Positions 44,414-54,032 are shown, counted from the stretch's first letter. The stretch is DNA of 64,000 bases from Pseudoalteromonas luteoviolacea S2607 (GCF_001625575.1 NZ_AUXV01000056.1:434001-498000); one strand, 5' to 3'. The notes: a model not told the origin generated them from the sequence alone. A program made the numbers and translations.

Positions 44414-46324
44414 ATGACTATCTACTTCATTCAGGCTTTTGTGTATTTACTTGCTGCCGTGGTAGCTGTTCCTCTGGCAAAAAAGCTAGGGCTTGGGTCA
44501 GTCTTAGGGTACTTGATCGCTGGGGTTATTATTGGCCCAATTACAGGTATTGTTGGCCAAGAAACCGTAACAATTCAGCATTTTGCAGAGTTTGGTGTAG
44601 TTATGATGCTGTTTCTAGTCGGACTTGAGCTACATCCACAAATGCTTTGGAAAATGAGAAATCGATTAATCGGACTCGGTGGGCTACAGGTTCTTTTAAG
44701 TGCCTTATTTATAAGTGCCGTTGCCTACTTTCTGGGGCAAGCTTTAACCGTTGCTATCGCAATTGGTTTAATTTTTTCACTCTCTTCGACAGCGATTGTA
44801 CTTCAAACATTTAATGAGAAAGGCCTGAGTAAAACAGAGGGTGGCAAAAATGCATTTTCTGTTTTACTGATGCAAGATATCGCTGTTATTCCGATGCTTG
44901 CCTTTATTCCCATGCTAGCAATACCCGAGCTCGTTGCTTTAGCTGAGCATGGCAAAGCAGCAGCCGAGCACCAAGAGCAATTAAGCCTCGTAGCCGGCTT
45001 GCCCACGTGGGCATTCGCGCTCGCCATTTTGGCCAGTATTAGCAGTGTAGTTGTTATCGGGCACTTTTTAAGTCGCCCCTTATTCCATTATGTTGCTCAG
45101 TCAGGCCTAAGAGAAATTTTTGTAGCAACTGCACTACTCATTGTAATTGGTATCGCTGCATTGATGAGCTTAGTGGGCCTCTCACCAGCGTTGGGCACCT
45201 TTATGGCTGGCGTTGTGCTGGCAAATAGTGAGTTTCGCCATGAACTAGAGTCGAATATAGAACCTTTCAAGGGGCTACTCTTGGGGCTATTCTTTATAAC
45301 CGTGGGTGCCGGTATCGACTTTGTGGTTTTCACAAGCAACATCGCAACAGTTATCGGTTTAACCATAACTGTTATGGTGATAAAAGGCTCTGTACTTTGG
45401 GGGCTCGCGAACCTGTTTAAGATCCGCAACAGTGATAGATGGCTTTTTGCTCTAAGCCTAGCTCAGGCAGGAGAATTTGGCTTTGTATTACTCAGTTTCT
45501 CCTTACAAAATAATGTTATTCCAGAGCATATTGCACAAATCTTGCAACTTGTTGTTGCACTGTCGATGTTCCTAACACCCTCACTATTCATTCTGTTCGA
45601 GAAAGTAATTATGCCTCGTTACCAAGTTTCAGGTAGCTCAAAACCATTTGATGTTATTGATGAACAGGGAAAAGTGATCATAGCAGGAGGCGGTCGATTT
45701 GGCCAAGTTGTGAATAGACTGCTGGTTGCAAATGGCATTAAAACAGTCGTCATGGATCTTGATGCGTCCCAAGTTGAAAACCTTAGAACAATAAAAATAA
45801 AAACCTTTTTTGGTGATGCAACAAGGCCAGAGTTGCTACACACGGCTGGAATAGACAATACGAGTACGCTTGTCGTAGCGATAGACGACAGAGAAAGCGC
45901 TAAGAGTCTCGTACATTATGCCAAACATAGCTTTCCAAATATTAAAATAATCACCCGTGCATACGACCGAGGGCACAATTATGAACTCAGGCAAGCAGGC
46001 GCCGATATCATAGTTAATGAAACGTATCACTCAGCATTAGAAGTTGGTGCTCATGCCATGACGTCTCTAGGTTACCATCCATTTTTAGTCGAACAGAAAA
46101 AATACGCGTTTGTAAAAACAGAAGTTCAAGCTTCTCAATACTTGTATGAAAAATGGTCCCTAAGAAGTGAAGGAGAACAATATGATCACGATTATCGTAA
46201 ATTATTTATGCAGATCGAAGAAGCAATTAAGGAAGCTATGCAATCAGACCGAATCGATAAACACAGCCACGATGAGCGAGGATGGACACCACCGCCCAAA
46301 GGGTATGAAAATGACTTTGACTAA
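44414..46324 (+). CDS. kefC: KefC-like glutathione-regulated K+/H+ antiporter
   Basis: A 636-residue CPA2-type antiporter. An N-terminal membrane domain of about 12 helices includes the conserved loop LESNIEPFKGLLLGLFF near residue 280 (LESDIEPFKG in E. coli KefC). After it comes an RCK/TrkA-N domain from about 415, with the nucleotide loop IIAGGGRFGQVVNRLL, where glutathione adducts act in the E. coli protein. It is paired with kefF as in the E. coli kefFC operon. The system lowers cytoplasmic pH to protect cells against electrophiles. No terminator follows. Confidence 0.9.
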   Translation: MTIYFIQAFVYLLAAVVAVPLAKKLGLGSVLGYLIAGVIIGPITGIVGQETVTIQHFAEFGVVMMLFLVGLELHPQMLWKMRNRLIGLGGLQVLLSALFISAVAYFLGQALTVAIAIGLIFSLSSTAIVLQTFNEKGLSKTEGGKNAFSVLLMQDIAVIPMLAFIPMLAIPELVALAEHGKAAAEHQEQLSLVAGLPTWAFALAILASISSVVVIGHFLSRPLFHYVAQSGLREIFVATALLIVIGIAALMSLVGLSPALGTFMAGVVLANSEFRHELESNIEPFKGLLLGLFFITVGAGIDFVVFTSNIATVIGLTITVMVIKGSVLWGLANLFKIRNSDRWLFALSLAQAGEFGFVLLSFSLQNNVIPEHIAQILQLVVALSMFLTPSLFILFEKVIMPRYQVSGSSKPFDVIDEQGKVIIAGGGRFGQVVNRLLVANGIKTVVMDLDASQVENLRTIKIKTFFGDATRPELLHTAGIDNTSTLVVAIDDRESAKSLVHYAKHSFPNIKIITRAYDRGHNYELRQAGADIIVNETYHSALEVGAHAMTSLGYHPFLVEQKKYAFVKTEVQASQYLYEKWSLRSEGEQYDHDYRKLFMQIEEAIKEAMQSDRIDKHSHDERGWTPPPKGYENDFD

Positions 46325-46417
46325 GCGCTATTCAATAATTGAGAGTCGAGTCTTTCTATTCTTGGAGGGTCCTGTCGTTACAAACATCTAAAAATCATAA
46401 TGTTCTACGGGAATTTC

Positions 46418-46446
46418 CATACCGGTTGCCACTTAAATCCGGTATG
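46418..46446. repeat. Inverted repeat downstream of kefC
   Basis: CATACCGG/CCGGTATG, perfect eight-base arms with a 13-base loop, without a T-tract. Nothing else is seen in the 264 bases between kefC and the next gene. Confidence 0.4.
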
Positions 46447-46588
46447 ACCCCTGTGGTTACTTCATTTAAAAAATTTTATGACTCACTGGCGACACAAAAG
46501 TAAAGTGATAATAAACTAAGTTCCCATAAAACTCTGTATATCATTCATCCCAAATCACTGAGACTGTGGCTGGCAACAACCGCTACAA

Positions 46589-47095
46589 TTAGTTACCTAG
46601 CATACAACCTAAAACCACGCTATTTTGCGTTCCACTGCTGCGTTTATCTGGGTCATGGAAGGTCTCATAAATTGTAAAACCGGCATTCTTCATCATGCCT
46701 GCAGACGCCAAGTTCTCTTCATGGCGTTCAATCAAAACAGATTTCGAATTTAAAGACTTTGCTTTATGTTTACACTCCCTGAGTAGTTGGGAGGCAATAC
46801 CCATTCCCGAATGTTCTTTTGATACGACAACATCCCCGATAAATGACGATTCCGCAACTCGAGCATATTTCTCTATATAACTTGGAGCATCAACACCTGA
46901 AATAAGAATGGCCAACCCAACTATTTGATTTTGATAAATTGCCACTGCGGCATGGGCCCTTCCACTCTCGACCAATTGTAATTCGGCGTCGACTCCTTCT
47001 TCAGTCAAATAATTCCATTCATTAGGACCATATTTCCATAGTAGCGATTTTAATTCACCAACCTCTGTGGTTTTCGCCAATCTATAACTAATCAT
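46589..47095 (-). CDS. GNAT-family N-acetyltransferase
   Basis: A GCN5-type acetyltransferase of about 168 residues. Motif A is SSFIGDVVVSKEHSGMGIASQLLRECKHKAKS, with the HSGMGIA loop, followed by SAGMMKNAGFTIYETF. ATG 47095 lies nine bases after AGGAG; a TTG further upstream precedes this ribosome site and is rejected. The substrate is unknown. It begins the accessory stretch and is transcribed alone. Confidence 0.85.
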   Translation of the reverse strand: MISYRLAKTTEVGELKSLLWKYGPNEWNYLTEEGVDAELQLVESGRAHAAVAIYQNQIVGLAILISGVDAPSYIEKYARVAESSFIGDVVVSKEHSGMGIASQLLRECKHKAKSLNSKSVLIERHEENLASAGMMKNAGFTIYETFHDPDKRSSGTQNSVVLGCMLGN

Positions 47096-47199
47096 CAGTA
47101 ATAACTCCTTTATCAAACATGCATCAGTCTACATTCCAATCTTTCGCCAGCTCAATGTCATTTACATGTTAGCCATCAAGCTCGCGAAGATAACGCTCA

Positions 47200-47499
47200 C
47201 TATGGATGAGCAGCCGCACCCCCAAATTGTTCAGCGAGATAATTGATAATTTCAACTGGTTCAGTAATTGTGTCACCGCTTTCTAAAACCAATACCGGAA
47301 GCCATTGCTTATCAGCGCCTAACAAGTCTACAAGTACTTTCCTTGGGCGCTCAAATTCAAGACGTTGGACTTCTACTTTCTCATGCCAATGTGTATTAAC
47401 AGACAAGGCACCTTCAATCATGGCGCAATGAGAGCATATCCACATTTTTCCTGGCCCATCTTCAAATGGCATTTTTAAAACAAAGAGCTTTGGTTTCAT
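47200..47499 (-). CDS. DUF3088-family protein
   Basis: A 99-residue protein that matches the DUF3088 family along its length: KPKLFVLKMPFEDGPGKMW, CSHCAMIEGAL (a CxxC pair), VEVQRLEFERPRKVLVDLLG, LPVLVLESG and the final GGAAAHP. The order of a CxxC and a beta-alpha-beta layout suggests a thioredoxin-like fold, but function is unknown. ATG 47499 is chosen; an upstream GTG at 47526 adds nine residues. Confidence 0.75.
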   Translation of the reverse strand: MKPKLFVLKMPFEDGPGKMWICSHCAMIEGALSVNTHWHEKVEVQRLEFERPRKVLVDLLGADKQWLPVLVLESGDTITEPVEIINYLAEQFGGAAAHP

Positions 47500-47526
47500 A
47501 TTTGTATCATTCCCAAATGCAATCAC

Positions 47527-48166
47527 AATAACTATTTTATTAAAGTAATTATCTACTTAAAATTTGAAGGCTCAATATACATTGAAAATAGAAGTAATGC
47601 ATTTTTATGATGTAATCCATTCGGGCGCTTGTGGGTCAAGCCCCCTTAAAAGCGCTTTTAGCGCCCAGAAAACACCAAAAAATCTGTAGACCACATCGAG
47701 GAGTAAAAAGAAGCTAGCAACACATGATAATAGACATTAATTACCACCCCTTTTGTATTAACGTTTCAACTCAAAGATGCGGGATGACTTATAAACTTTA
47801 ACGTTACACACACTTGAAATTAAAAAATGAATATATTTATTTGAATTAAAGATGCGAGTACCATGCAAAAACAATTCAGAATACAATAGCTGAGCCGCCA
47901 GCATTATAGGTACAGACTAAGAATCGGTTAAAATCAATCTATGAGAATCAACAAATTAATTAATAATACCAGCCTATCCAAAAAAACAAACAAATTACGA
48001 AACAACAAACACTTACGTTACTAAAAAATAACCTACATATAACTTTAAAAATAATAAAAAATTCCACGACATTTTGAGTTGACTACTTTAACTTTCACTT
48101 ATTAACTTGTTATTGCGCTCTACTGAAAAGCGCGATAATAAAATTGTTAAAAGACAAGGACAAAAT
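47527..48166. other. AT-rich intergenic region
   Basis: About 640 bases with no coding frame I can support. It holds a perfect 14-base palindrome, TAAAAGCGCTTTTA, at 47647-47660. The right end provides the upstream region of the small exported protein gene. Confidence 0.5.
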
Positions 48167-48544
48167 ATGAAGACAACAATAAAAGCACTGACACTAATTG
48201 CGAGTACAGTTTTTGCCGGTCAAGCCTTCTCTGCTGAGCTAGTGTGCGCAGTATACGCAAAAAGTGGTGGCAGCTCGTGGGGCAATGGCACAGCAAACTG
48301 TGAAGCTTTCGATTATTCTTTCAGCAGCGCTACGGGCGGTCGCTTTTACCTTAAGAATGTGACCAAAACGGTTAAGGAAGTAAGATGGAACGGCTCAGCT
48401 AGATGCAGCACGACAGCAAGCACTAGCTGCAACGCGACAATTCGTGCTTACGCAACGAACCAAGCAACTGCCACTATTTTATACACAGATGGCACATGGG
48501 AATCTACAAATGTAGCTAGAGCCTATTATGAAACAGGTCACTAA
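48167..48544 (+). CDS. Small exported protein of unknown function
   Basis: A 125-residue protein starting at ATG 48167, preceded by AAGGA. It has a clear Sec signal peptide (MKTTIKALTLIASTVFAGQAFSA). The mature part of about 102 residues has four cysteines (LVCAVY, TANCEAF, ARCSTT, TSCNAT), which may form two disulphides, and is rich in Gly, Ser, Thr and Ala with strand-like stretches. I do not recognise the family. A longer in-frame start at 48107 would bury the signal peptide and is rejected. No partner gene is adjacent. Confidence 0.72.
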   Translation: MKTTIKALTLIASTVFAGQAFSAELVCAVYAKSGGSSWGNGTANCEAFDYSFSSATGGRFYLKNVTKTVKEVRWNGSARCSTTASTSCNATIRAYATNQATATILYTDGTWESTNVARAYYETGH

Positions 48545-48810
48545 TCTACATTAGTTAACAAATTCAGCACCAGATGTAAGTTGTAGGTGCTGTATCAAAC
48601 AGGTTCCTGTAAAAGCCAAGTGTAGAATGTACCAAGTTTAAGCCGCGACAATTGAACAATCACGTTCAGCCCTACTTTCTTTAACTGCACAGTTTTAACT
48701 ATTGATAATAAAGACTAACCCCGTAAAAAATATAAAGATATTTTTTATAAAATGAGACTCTTTATTGTGCTTTTTTATTGTAATGAACACATTATTTAAA
48801 AATGCCATTT

Positions 48811-49323
48811 TTACGTCTTTTTAGATGGCGCTGTGCTGTTTAAAAAATAATACCTGTAAAAACCAACTACACCACTTACGACAAAACACAGCTCTAAGAT
48901 AATGGCAATAGGAGACATCAAAATTACATTATGGACTAGCCAAATTGTACCGCCAATGATCATCAATACACGCATTGTTTTATCTTTGCAAAACCCGGAT
49001 AGCGTTATAAAGATTGTTGCACATAGCCCTAATAAGCTTAATAGTCCTGTATACGTAAAGACTGTAATGCCGAAGCTTATAGACAAAAAAGCAGCAGCTA
49101 ATCTTAGGTTTTGCCACCTCAAATTAACTAAAAACCTTACGCTCGATAGTAAAAAAATGAACCCAGCTGTCGCTTGTTCTAGCAAAAAGTAATGAAAGCT
49201 ATTAAACAGACAACTTAAAGAAAGTAATACAAGCAGGTGCGGCTTACGCTTCATCTGCATCGCCGTAGCCTCAATTATTAATGCAAACGCGACTAACACT
49301 TGCGAGGCAATAAAAACAGACAT
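48811..49323 (-). CDS. YgjV-family inner membrane protein
   Basis: A 170-residue protein with about six hydrophobic segments and short polar loops, matching the bacterial inner-membrane YgjV family (layout MSVFIASQVLVAFALIIEATAMQMK, then LFNSFHYFLLEQATAGFIFLLSSVRFLVN). Function unknown in the family. It is transcribed alone, away from neighbours, with AT-rich flanks. Confidence 0.75.
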   Translation of the reverse strand: MSVFIASQVLVAFALIIEATAMQMKRKPHLLVLLSLSCLFNSFHYFLLEQATAGFIFLLSSVRFLVNLRWQNLRLAAAFLSISFGITVFTYTGLLSLLGLCATIFITLSGFCKDKTMRVLMIIGGTIWLVHNVILMSPIAIILELCFVVSGVVGFYRYYFLNSTAPSKKT

Positions 49324-49430
49324 AGGATTCCTTGCTTATTTAAAGCTAAAAAGTATTTAAATAGAGAGGGTCAAATAATTTCAAAACGACTCATAGCGAA
49401 GTTTATACATAATAACCTCTTTTTCAAAGC

Positions 49431-49467
49431 GATAAGCTTGCTAACCTAAAAGAGTAACAAGCTTATC
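49431..49467. terminator. Hairpin downstream of the Hint-like operon
   Basis: GATAAGCTTG/CAAGCTTATC, perfect ten-base arms with a 17-base loop. T-tracts are weak on both strands. Its place, 67 bases beyond the last Hint-like gene, suggests a terminator. Confidence 0.5.
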
Positions 49468-49533
49468 ATCTTTACAAAAAATAATACTGAAGCGTACATT
49501 GAGGGGGTGAAACGCATCACGCTTCGAGGCGTT

Positions 49534-50409
49534 CTAAAAAATCAATGCAGCAGGCAACGCATCTCGCATAGCTAGTCTCTGGCTCATCTCTTTACTTCGG
49601 TCTTCTACGAGGTAACCAGATAAAAACCCTTGGGTTACGACTAAGTGACTTTTTCCAGCTTGCACTGCATCTTTAAAGTTAATGTTAGAGCTAAAGAGCT
49701 GTGCCGTTACTTCTGAAGACTCTATCGACACTATCTCATCAAACACACCATCTTTACGAATCAGCTTATCGCGGTTCGTCAAATATTGTGCATTTTTTAA
49801 TACTCCCTTAGACGTGAGCAGCGGATGCTCACTGGTAACAACCAACTCTTGGCCACTTGAGGTTATAATTTTAACAATGGAAACTTGCCCAATATCACGT
49901 TTTTCACTGTTAATAGAAACCATTTGCTCAGTAAGATTAATTGACTCCAGCGTAGAGGTTTCATCAACTACTATCAGTTGCTTTACCTCTTGCGAATATG
50001 CGTCGTAAATAGCACGTTCTCCAGGCGCGAACAGCAAAGAGCTACTGCCAAACGCTTTATCCGATAAACAGGTGACCATCCCCCTGTAATGATAATTCTC
50101 ACAGCTGTAATTTTTAACTCTTGGTGCAGCAAACCAATCATTGAAATTACCTGGTTTATAGTAGCTAGAAAAATACAGTGCAGTGCGCCTGTTTCCCCAG
50201 TCGTCATAGACATTGTAGTCATAGGACCTATACGACAAGTACTTACATCTCAAAGACCAATCATTTCGACCTAAAGCTTCAAAATATGTCAACCTGTCTT
50301 CTACATAACAACGTTTATCGATTCGATCTGGCGACAAAGCAGCCAGCGGCGCGCTCACAGCCAATGTTAACCATGTGGCTGAGAAAAGCATGTTTATATT
50401 TAATTTCAT
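49534..50409 (-). CDS. Exported Hint-like protein, paralogue 3 of 3
   Basis: A 291-residue protein from ATG 50409 (AAGGA seven bases upstream) with a Sec signal peptide. The N-terminal part carries four cysteines (KRC, LRC, YSC, TCLSD) and the signature EDRLTYFEALGRNDW ... YDDWGNRR ... DWFAAPRV. From about residue 115 a Hint-like fold follows: SLLFAPGE and LIVVDE early, then the block-B-like VTSEHPLLTSKG with NAQYLTNRDKL. It ends in VVTQGFLSGYL and QRLAMRDALPAALIF. It is last in a tandem of three paralogues with gaps of about 40-60 bases. I see no C-terminal His-Asn, so self-cleavage is doubtful. Function unknown. Confidence 0.68.
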   Translation of the reverse strand: MKLNINMLFSATWLTLAVSAPLAALSPDRIDKRCYVEDRLTYFEALGRNDWSLRCKYLSYRSYDYNVYDDWGNRRTALYFSSYYKPGNFNDWFAAPRVKNYSCENYHYRGMVTCLSDKAFGSSSLLFAPGERAIYDAYSQEVKQLIVVDETSTLESINLTEQMVSINSEKRDIGQVSIVKIITSSGQELVVTSEHPLLTSKGVLKNAQYLTNRDKLIRKDGVFDEIVSIESSEVTAQLFSSNINFKDAVQAGKSHLVVTQGFLSGYLVEDRSKEMSQRLAMRDALPAALIF

Positions 50410-50471
50410 CATTTTATCCTTAAAAATCATCGTGTTTTCGAGTAGCTACTGCCGTACTCATGCCCGGTTCG

Positions 50472-51353
50472 TTAAAAAATCAACGAATCAGGTATATTGT
50501 CGCGAAGAGCCAATCTGTGACCTTTGGCACTGTGTTGATTCTCGAAAAGGTAGCCTGAAAGGTACCCTTGTGTCACAACAATGACATTGTTTTGATTATG
50601 TTTCTGGGTGGTTTGTTGAATATTGATATCGGTTTTATAGAGTTGCGCTGTAATAGATAGCGGCTCTACGGATAAGATACTTTCAAACTCACCGTCTTGA
50701 CTGACTATTTCATCATAATTCGTGAGATATTTGGCCGCCTTAAATTTACCTGTCGCAAGAAGTAACGGATGCTCAGGCGTAACCGTGAGTGTGCTACCTG
50801 TTTGAGTTGTGATTTTTACGACCGATAATGAGGATATTGATGCTTCCTCACCGTATATAGACACATTTGCCTCGCCAAGATGAATTGAATCTAATGTTGA
50901 ACTTTCATCTACAATAACCAGTTCATGCACTTGCTGTGTATAAGCATCAAATATGGCAAATTCACCCGAAGCGAACAATAAACTTGTAGAACCAAATGGC
51001 GCATCGGATAAGCACCCTATGTAGGATGTATGTCCATATGAAGTACAGCTGTACGACTTAACTCTTGGTGCTGAAAACCAGTCTGAAAAATGACTGGGCT
51101 TATAAAAGCTTGGGTAATATACTTGCGATCTTCTATTACCCCAATCGTCGTACACAAAATAGTCATGAGTTCTAACTGAGATTAGTTCACAACGAAGTGC
51201 CCAGTCACTGCGGCCCACAGCTTCAAAGAAGGTGAGTCTATCCTCGATATTACATCGCTGTTCAATATTAATTGGATTTGGATTGTCTGCTTCTACCTGT
51301 ATTGAAAATAAGACCAATACTGAAACAAAAATAAAGTTTTTGGTTTTTAACAT
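50472..51353 (-). CDS. Exported Hint-like protein, paralogue 2 of 3
   Basis: A 293-residue protein with a Sec signal peptide (MLKTKNFIFVSVLVLFSIQVEA) and AAGGA eight bases before its ATG. It shares the layout of its neighbours: QRCNIEDRLTFFEAVGRSDW, VYDDWGNRR, DWFSAPRVKSYSC and GCLSDAPFGSTSLLFASGE. The Hint-like core has VTPEHPLLLATGKFKAAKYL and VVTQGYLSGYL. The C-terminus HRLALRDNIPDSLIF is conserved. The conserved DE in LVIVDESSTLDSIHL and the EHPLL motif are the main anchors. It lies between the other two paralogues. Function unknown. Confidence 0.7.
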   Translation of the reverse strand: MLKTKNFIFVSVLVLFSIQVEADNPNPINIEQRCNIEDRLTFFEAVGRSDWALRCELISVRTHDYFVYDDWGNRRSQVYYPSFYKPSHFSDWFSAPRVKSYSCTSYGHTSYIGCLSDAPFGSTSLLFASGEFAIFDAYTQQVHELVIVDESSTLDSIHLGEANVSIYGEEASISSLSVVKITTQTGSTLTVTPEHPLLLATGKFKAAKYLTNYDEIVSQDGEFESILSVEPLSITAQLYKTDINIQQTTQKHNQNNVIVVTQGYLSGYLFENQHSAKGHRLALRDNIPDSLIF

Positions 51354-51396
51354 CGGTTAATTCCTTCTTTGCTCGAAAACTGGTGTGCATTACACA

Positions 51397-52266
51397 TTAA
51401 AATAGTAACGACTCGGAGATTGAATCGCGCATGAGTAGCCTCTGACTCATCTTATTTTCCTTTCTTGGCAATAGATAACCTGATACAAACCCTTGAGTTA
51501 CAACCAATCGATTACGACTTTCAGATGAAGGCTGCGTTACATCTATGTCTATGTCAAAGCGATTAAGCTGTATCTTTTTTTCAGAAACGACGGTAAGGGC
51601 AACCTGTTCAAATTTGCCATTTTGATTAACTAAAGCGTCTGAGGGAGTCAGTAGGTTCGCACTTTTCAAAGTACCATCGGATAGCAGCAGTGGGTGATCT
51701 GAAGAAACCATTAAGCGACTACCATCTTGTGTATAGATTGTAACTATCTCCACATCCTGCAGCGCAGTGCGAGAGCTTTGAACGTACGCCTGAGCTTCAG
51801 TAAAGTTAATGTGCTCGGCAGAGGCGCCATTATCAACAACAATTAACTGGTGAAACTGTGGATAAGAGACATCTCTAGGGAGAAGTTCACCAGACACAGA
51901 TAACACATGTTCCAAATAAACATGATCGGAATTACACCCTAAAGACTTTGTGTAGCTATGACGTTCGCAGCTCGACATTCTTGCTCTTGGTGCCGAAAAC
52001 CAGCTGTCAAAATTACTTGGATTATAGTACGACGGGTATTGCAGTACTCGACGCATATTCCCATAGTCATCAAAAACATTATAGTTGTATGTTCTTGACG
52101 AGATATAATTACACCTCAGTGCCCAATCATTTCTTCCTAAACCTTCAAAAAAGGTCAACCTGTCACTTCTGCATCTTTTCTCAGCTTTTAAAGGGTCAAG
52201 TGCATAACTAGAACCACAAAAACTAAATAATGATATTGACATGGCTATAAAAATAGAGGTTTTCAT
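51397..52266 (-). CDS. Exported Hint-like protein, paralogue 1 of 3
   Basis: A 289-residue protein with a signal peptide (MKTSIFIAMSISLFSFCGSSYA), probably first in the operon of three. It keeps KRCRSDRLTFFEGLGRNDWALRC, FDDYGNMRR, WFSAPRA and SSC. It is the most divergent copy: the block-B-like motif reads SSDHPLLLSDG, and the segment after GCNSD (VYLEHVLSVSGELLPRDV) differs from the FGS.SLLFA.GE of the others. The C-terminus QRLLMRDSISESLLF matches. The divergence suggests an old duplication. Function unknown. Confidence 0.7.
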   Translation of the reverse strand: MKTSIFIAMSISLFSFCGSSYALDPLKAEKRCRSDRLTFFEGLGRNDWALRCNYISSRTYNYNVFDDYGNMRRVLQYPSYYNPSNFDSWFSAPRARMSSCERHSYTKSLGCNSDHVYLEHVLSVSGELLPRDVSYPQFHQLIVVDNGASAEHINFTEAQAYVQSSRTALQDVEIVTIYTQDGSRLMVSSDHPLLLSDGTLKSANLLTPSDALVNQNGKFEQVALTVVSEKKIQLNRFDIDIDVTQPSSESRNRLVVTQGFVSGYLLPRKENKMSQRLLMRDSISESLLF

Positions 52267-52931
52267 AGTATTTCAATCCTTAAAATAATATTTTTCGAGC
52301 CGTATTATTTCTTTGCTTAGCTCAACACCCATACACCAAAGTTAAAAAGTAAAGACAAATAATACTGCTTACCTGCATACATAACATAAAACAAAAACAC
52401 ATGATTAAAACTAAGCAGCAATTAACTTCTTAAATCATGCTAACTCTATGCTCCCCTTCTGGCAACATCATAAAAAGTGAAAATAAATCAGCATTCTAAA
52501 GAGATTAACAATCAAAAATAGATGAAAAAATGCACACCTTGCAATATTTAATAAAACAAACTAAAAATTGAAATATATTCATTAAAATTAGCACCAAACT
52601 AAAACAAACAACATTGCAAAAAACAAAAAGTTCCAGTTTTCGAAATTCAAGTGAAAAATTAAAAACATAAAATCAATAAAAATTTATTAAATCATACTTA
52701 TCAACATAGGTAAGGCTTGTTTAAAATTCTTATTTGGATTTTTGGAGTGTATCGTTCAGGTTAATTAAGTGTTTTTAAACTTATTTCGCTCAGTATGAAA
52801 GGTATCTGTTACTATCTAGTATTTGAGGCGTTAATAATGCTGGCTAATACGCCTCCATGACGTCTATTAGCTCGGCACTATTTTGTATCACGTTGGCACT
52901 TTATGCGTGCCTAACAAATTCGAAAGTCCTC
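52267..52931. other. Long AT-rich spacer
   Basis: About 665 bases, very A-rich on the plus strand between about 52440 and 52720. It must carry the promoter for the Hint-like operon. A GAGGCGT/ACGCCTC hairpin at 52825-52855 lies beyond the methyltransferase stop codon without a T-tract. No gene is seen. Confidence 0.5.
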
Positions 52932-53654
52932 CTAAGATTCAACTTTTTCGAATATGTAAAAACCGTATCCTAAATAATCTCTACCCCACTTCAAGTAAGC
53001 GTTAAGCCACTGTTGAATATGAGATTGCTTGCCTAAAAGCTCCTCATTGTTAGGATCAAGTTTTATTTGGTTGTGAATAGTTCGGCTTCGGCGCCATTCA
53101 AAATCGTCCCATTCATCTTGATTGCTCGATGTAGCGTAAAGAGGCTTAAAACCATACTTTTCAAACACCTCTATGTTACTTTTATAATCCCGATAAATGC
53201 TGGCAGGCTGACCGAGGAAATCCAAAAACGCTTGAGGAGGGGCCTTTTTCCAGTAACACTCGCCGAGTAAAAGGCGCCCGCCCCTTCCCAATAATTCATA
53301 GGCTTGTTGCGCCATATTTGGAAGAGCCGCTTCTTGTGTACCAAACGCATGGGATGAACCGTTGCAAACAAAAAGGTCATAATATTGTGACTTGATTTTC
53401 AACTCATCAAAACGCTGACATGTAAACTGATATTTTGCTTCGCAGCTCCGACTTTTCGCTGCGTCATTTGCTATAGAAATAAGCTTACTATCGATATCAA
53501 CACCAAGAACATTGATGTCATAGGTATCTAGTAAGTTTAACAAAAACCTGCCATTTCCACAGCCAACCTCCAAGACTTTATTGTTAGGTTGTAAATCCAA
53601 TAAGGATGTCAGCTTACGCTCTTTTTCCTTTCCAAGAGGGCTATTATATTCCAA
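52932..53654 (-). CDS. Class I SAM-dependent methyltransferase
   Basis: A 240-residue methyltransferase with the Rossmann motif I KVLEVGCGNGRFLLNLL near residue 25, the acidic end of strand 2 (LGVDID), and YDLFVCNGSSHAFG (motif IV region) followed by GRGGRLLLGECYW. There is no signal peptide. The C-terminal part has many aromatic residues (WDDFEWRRSR). The substrate is unknown, and neither neighbour suggests one. Confidence 0.85.
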   Translation of the reverse strand: MEYNSPLGKEKERKLTSLLDLQPNNKVLEVGCGNGRFLLNLLDTYDINVLGVDIDSKLISIANDAAKSRSCEAKYQFTCQRFDELKIKSQYYDLFVCNGSSHAFGTQEAALPNMAQQAYELLGRGGRLLLGECYWKKAPPQAFLDFLGQPASIYRDYKSNIEVFEKYGFKPLYATSSNQDEWDDFEWRRSRTIHNQIKLDPNNEELLGKQSHIQQWLNAYLKWGRDYLGYGFYIFEKVES

Positions 53655-54032
53655 TTTAAAACAATCCTTTTTATATATAAAAACAGAAAGATATCACCAA
53701 TTAAAGTTAAGCAAAAACAAATTTCAATCCGCAAAATTTAAAAAATTAAAATCGTACTGCTGTCATTTACACCTTTTGCTTTACCTACCTAGGCTTTCTG
53801 ATTTATCACCAAATAACGAATCGAGCTATATACCACAATAAAAAGTAACAGCTATAACATTCAAACAATTCGTAAAATACACTTCATCTGCACTTATTAT
53901 CTTCGATATATTATCCCTCTATAGCTAGCTTGATAAAAATAGATAATTAATTAGATAAGTGGGTTAAGCCGCTTTATTGATAAGTAATAGGCAAACTCGT
54001 GAGCATGTCAATATGGCCACAATAAGTGCTAA
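53655..54032. other. AT-rich spacer without a recognised gene
   Basis: About 380 bases upstream of the methyltransferase gene. It has no coding frame on either strand that I can support and no clear hairpin. Confidence 0.45.

Noticed and set aside
49534..52266. Intein or polymorphic-toxin release module
   Set aside because: No host extein, toxin domain, immunity gene or C-terminal His-Asn is visible; Hint-like is as far as the sequence supports.
52825..52855. GAGGCGT/ACGCCTC hairpin as a small RNA or terminator
   Set aside because: It has a seven-base stem with a long loop and no T-tract on either strand; noted only within the spacer.
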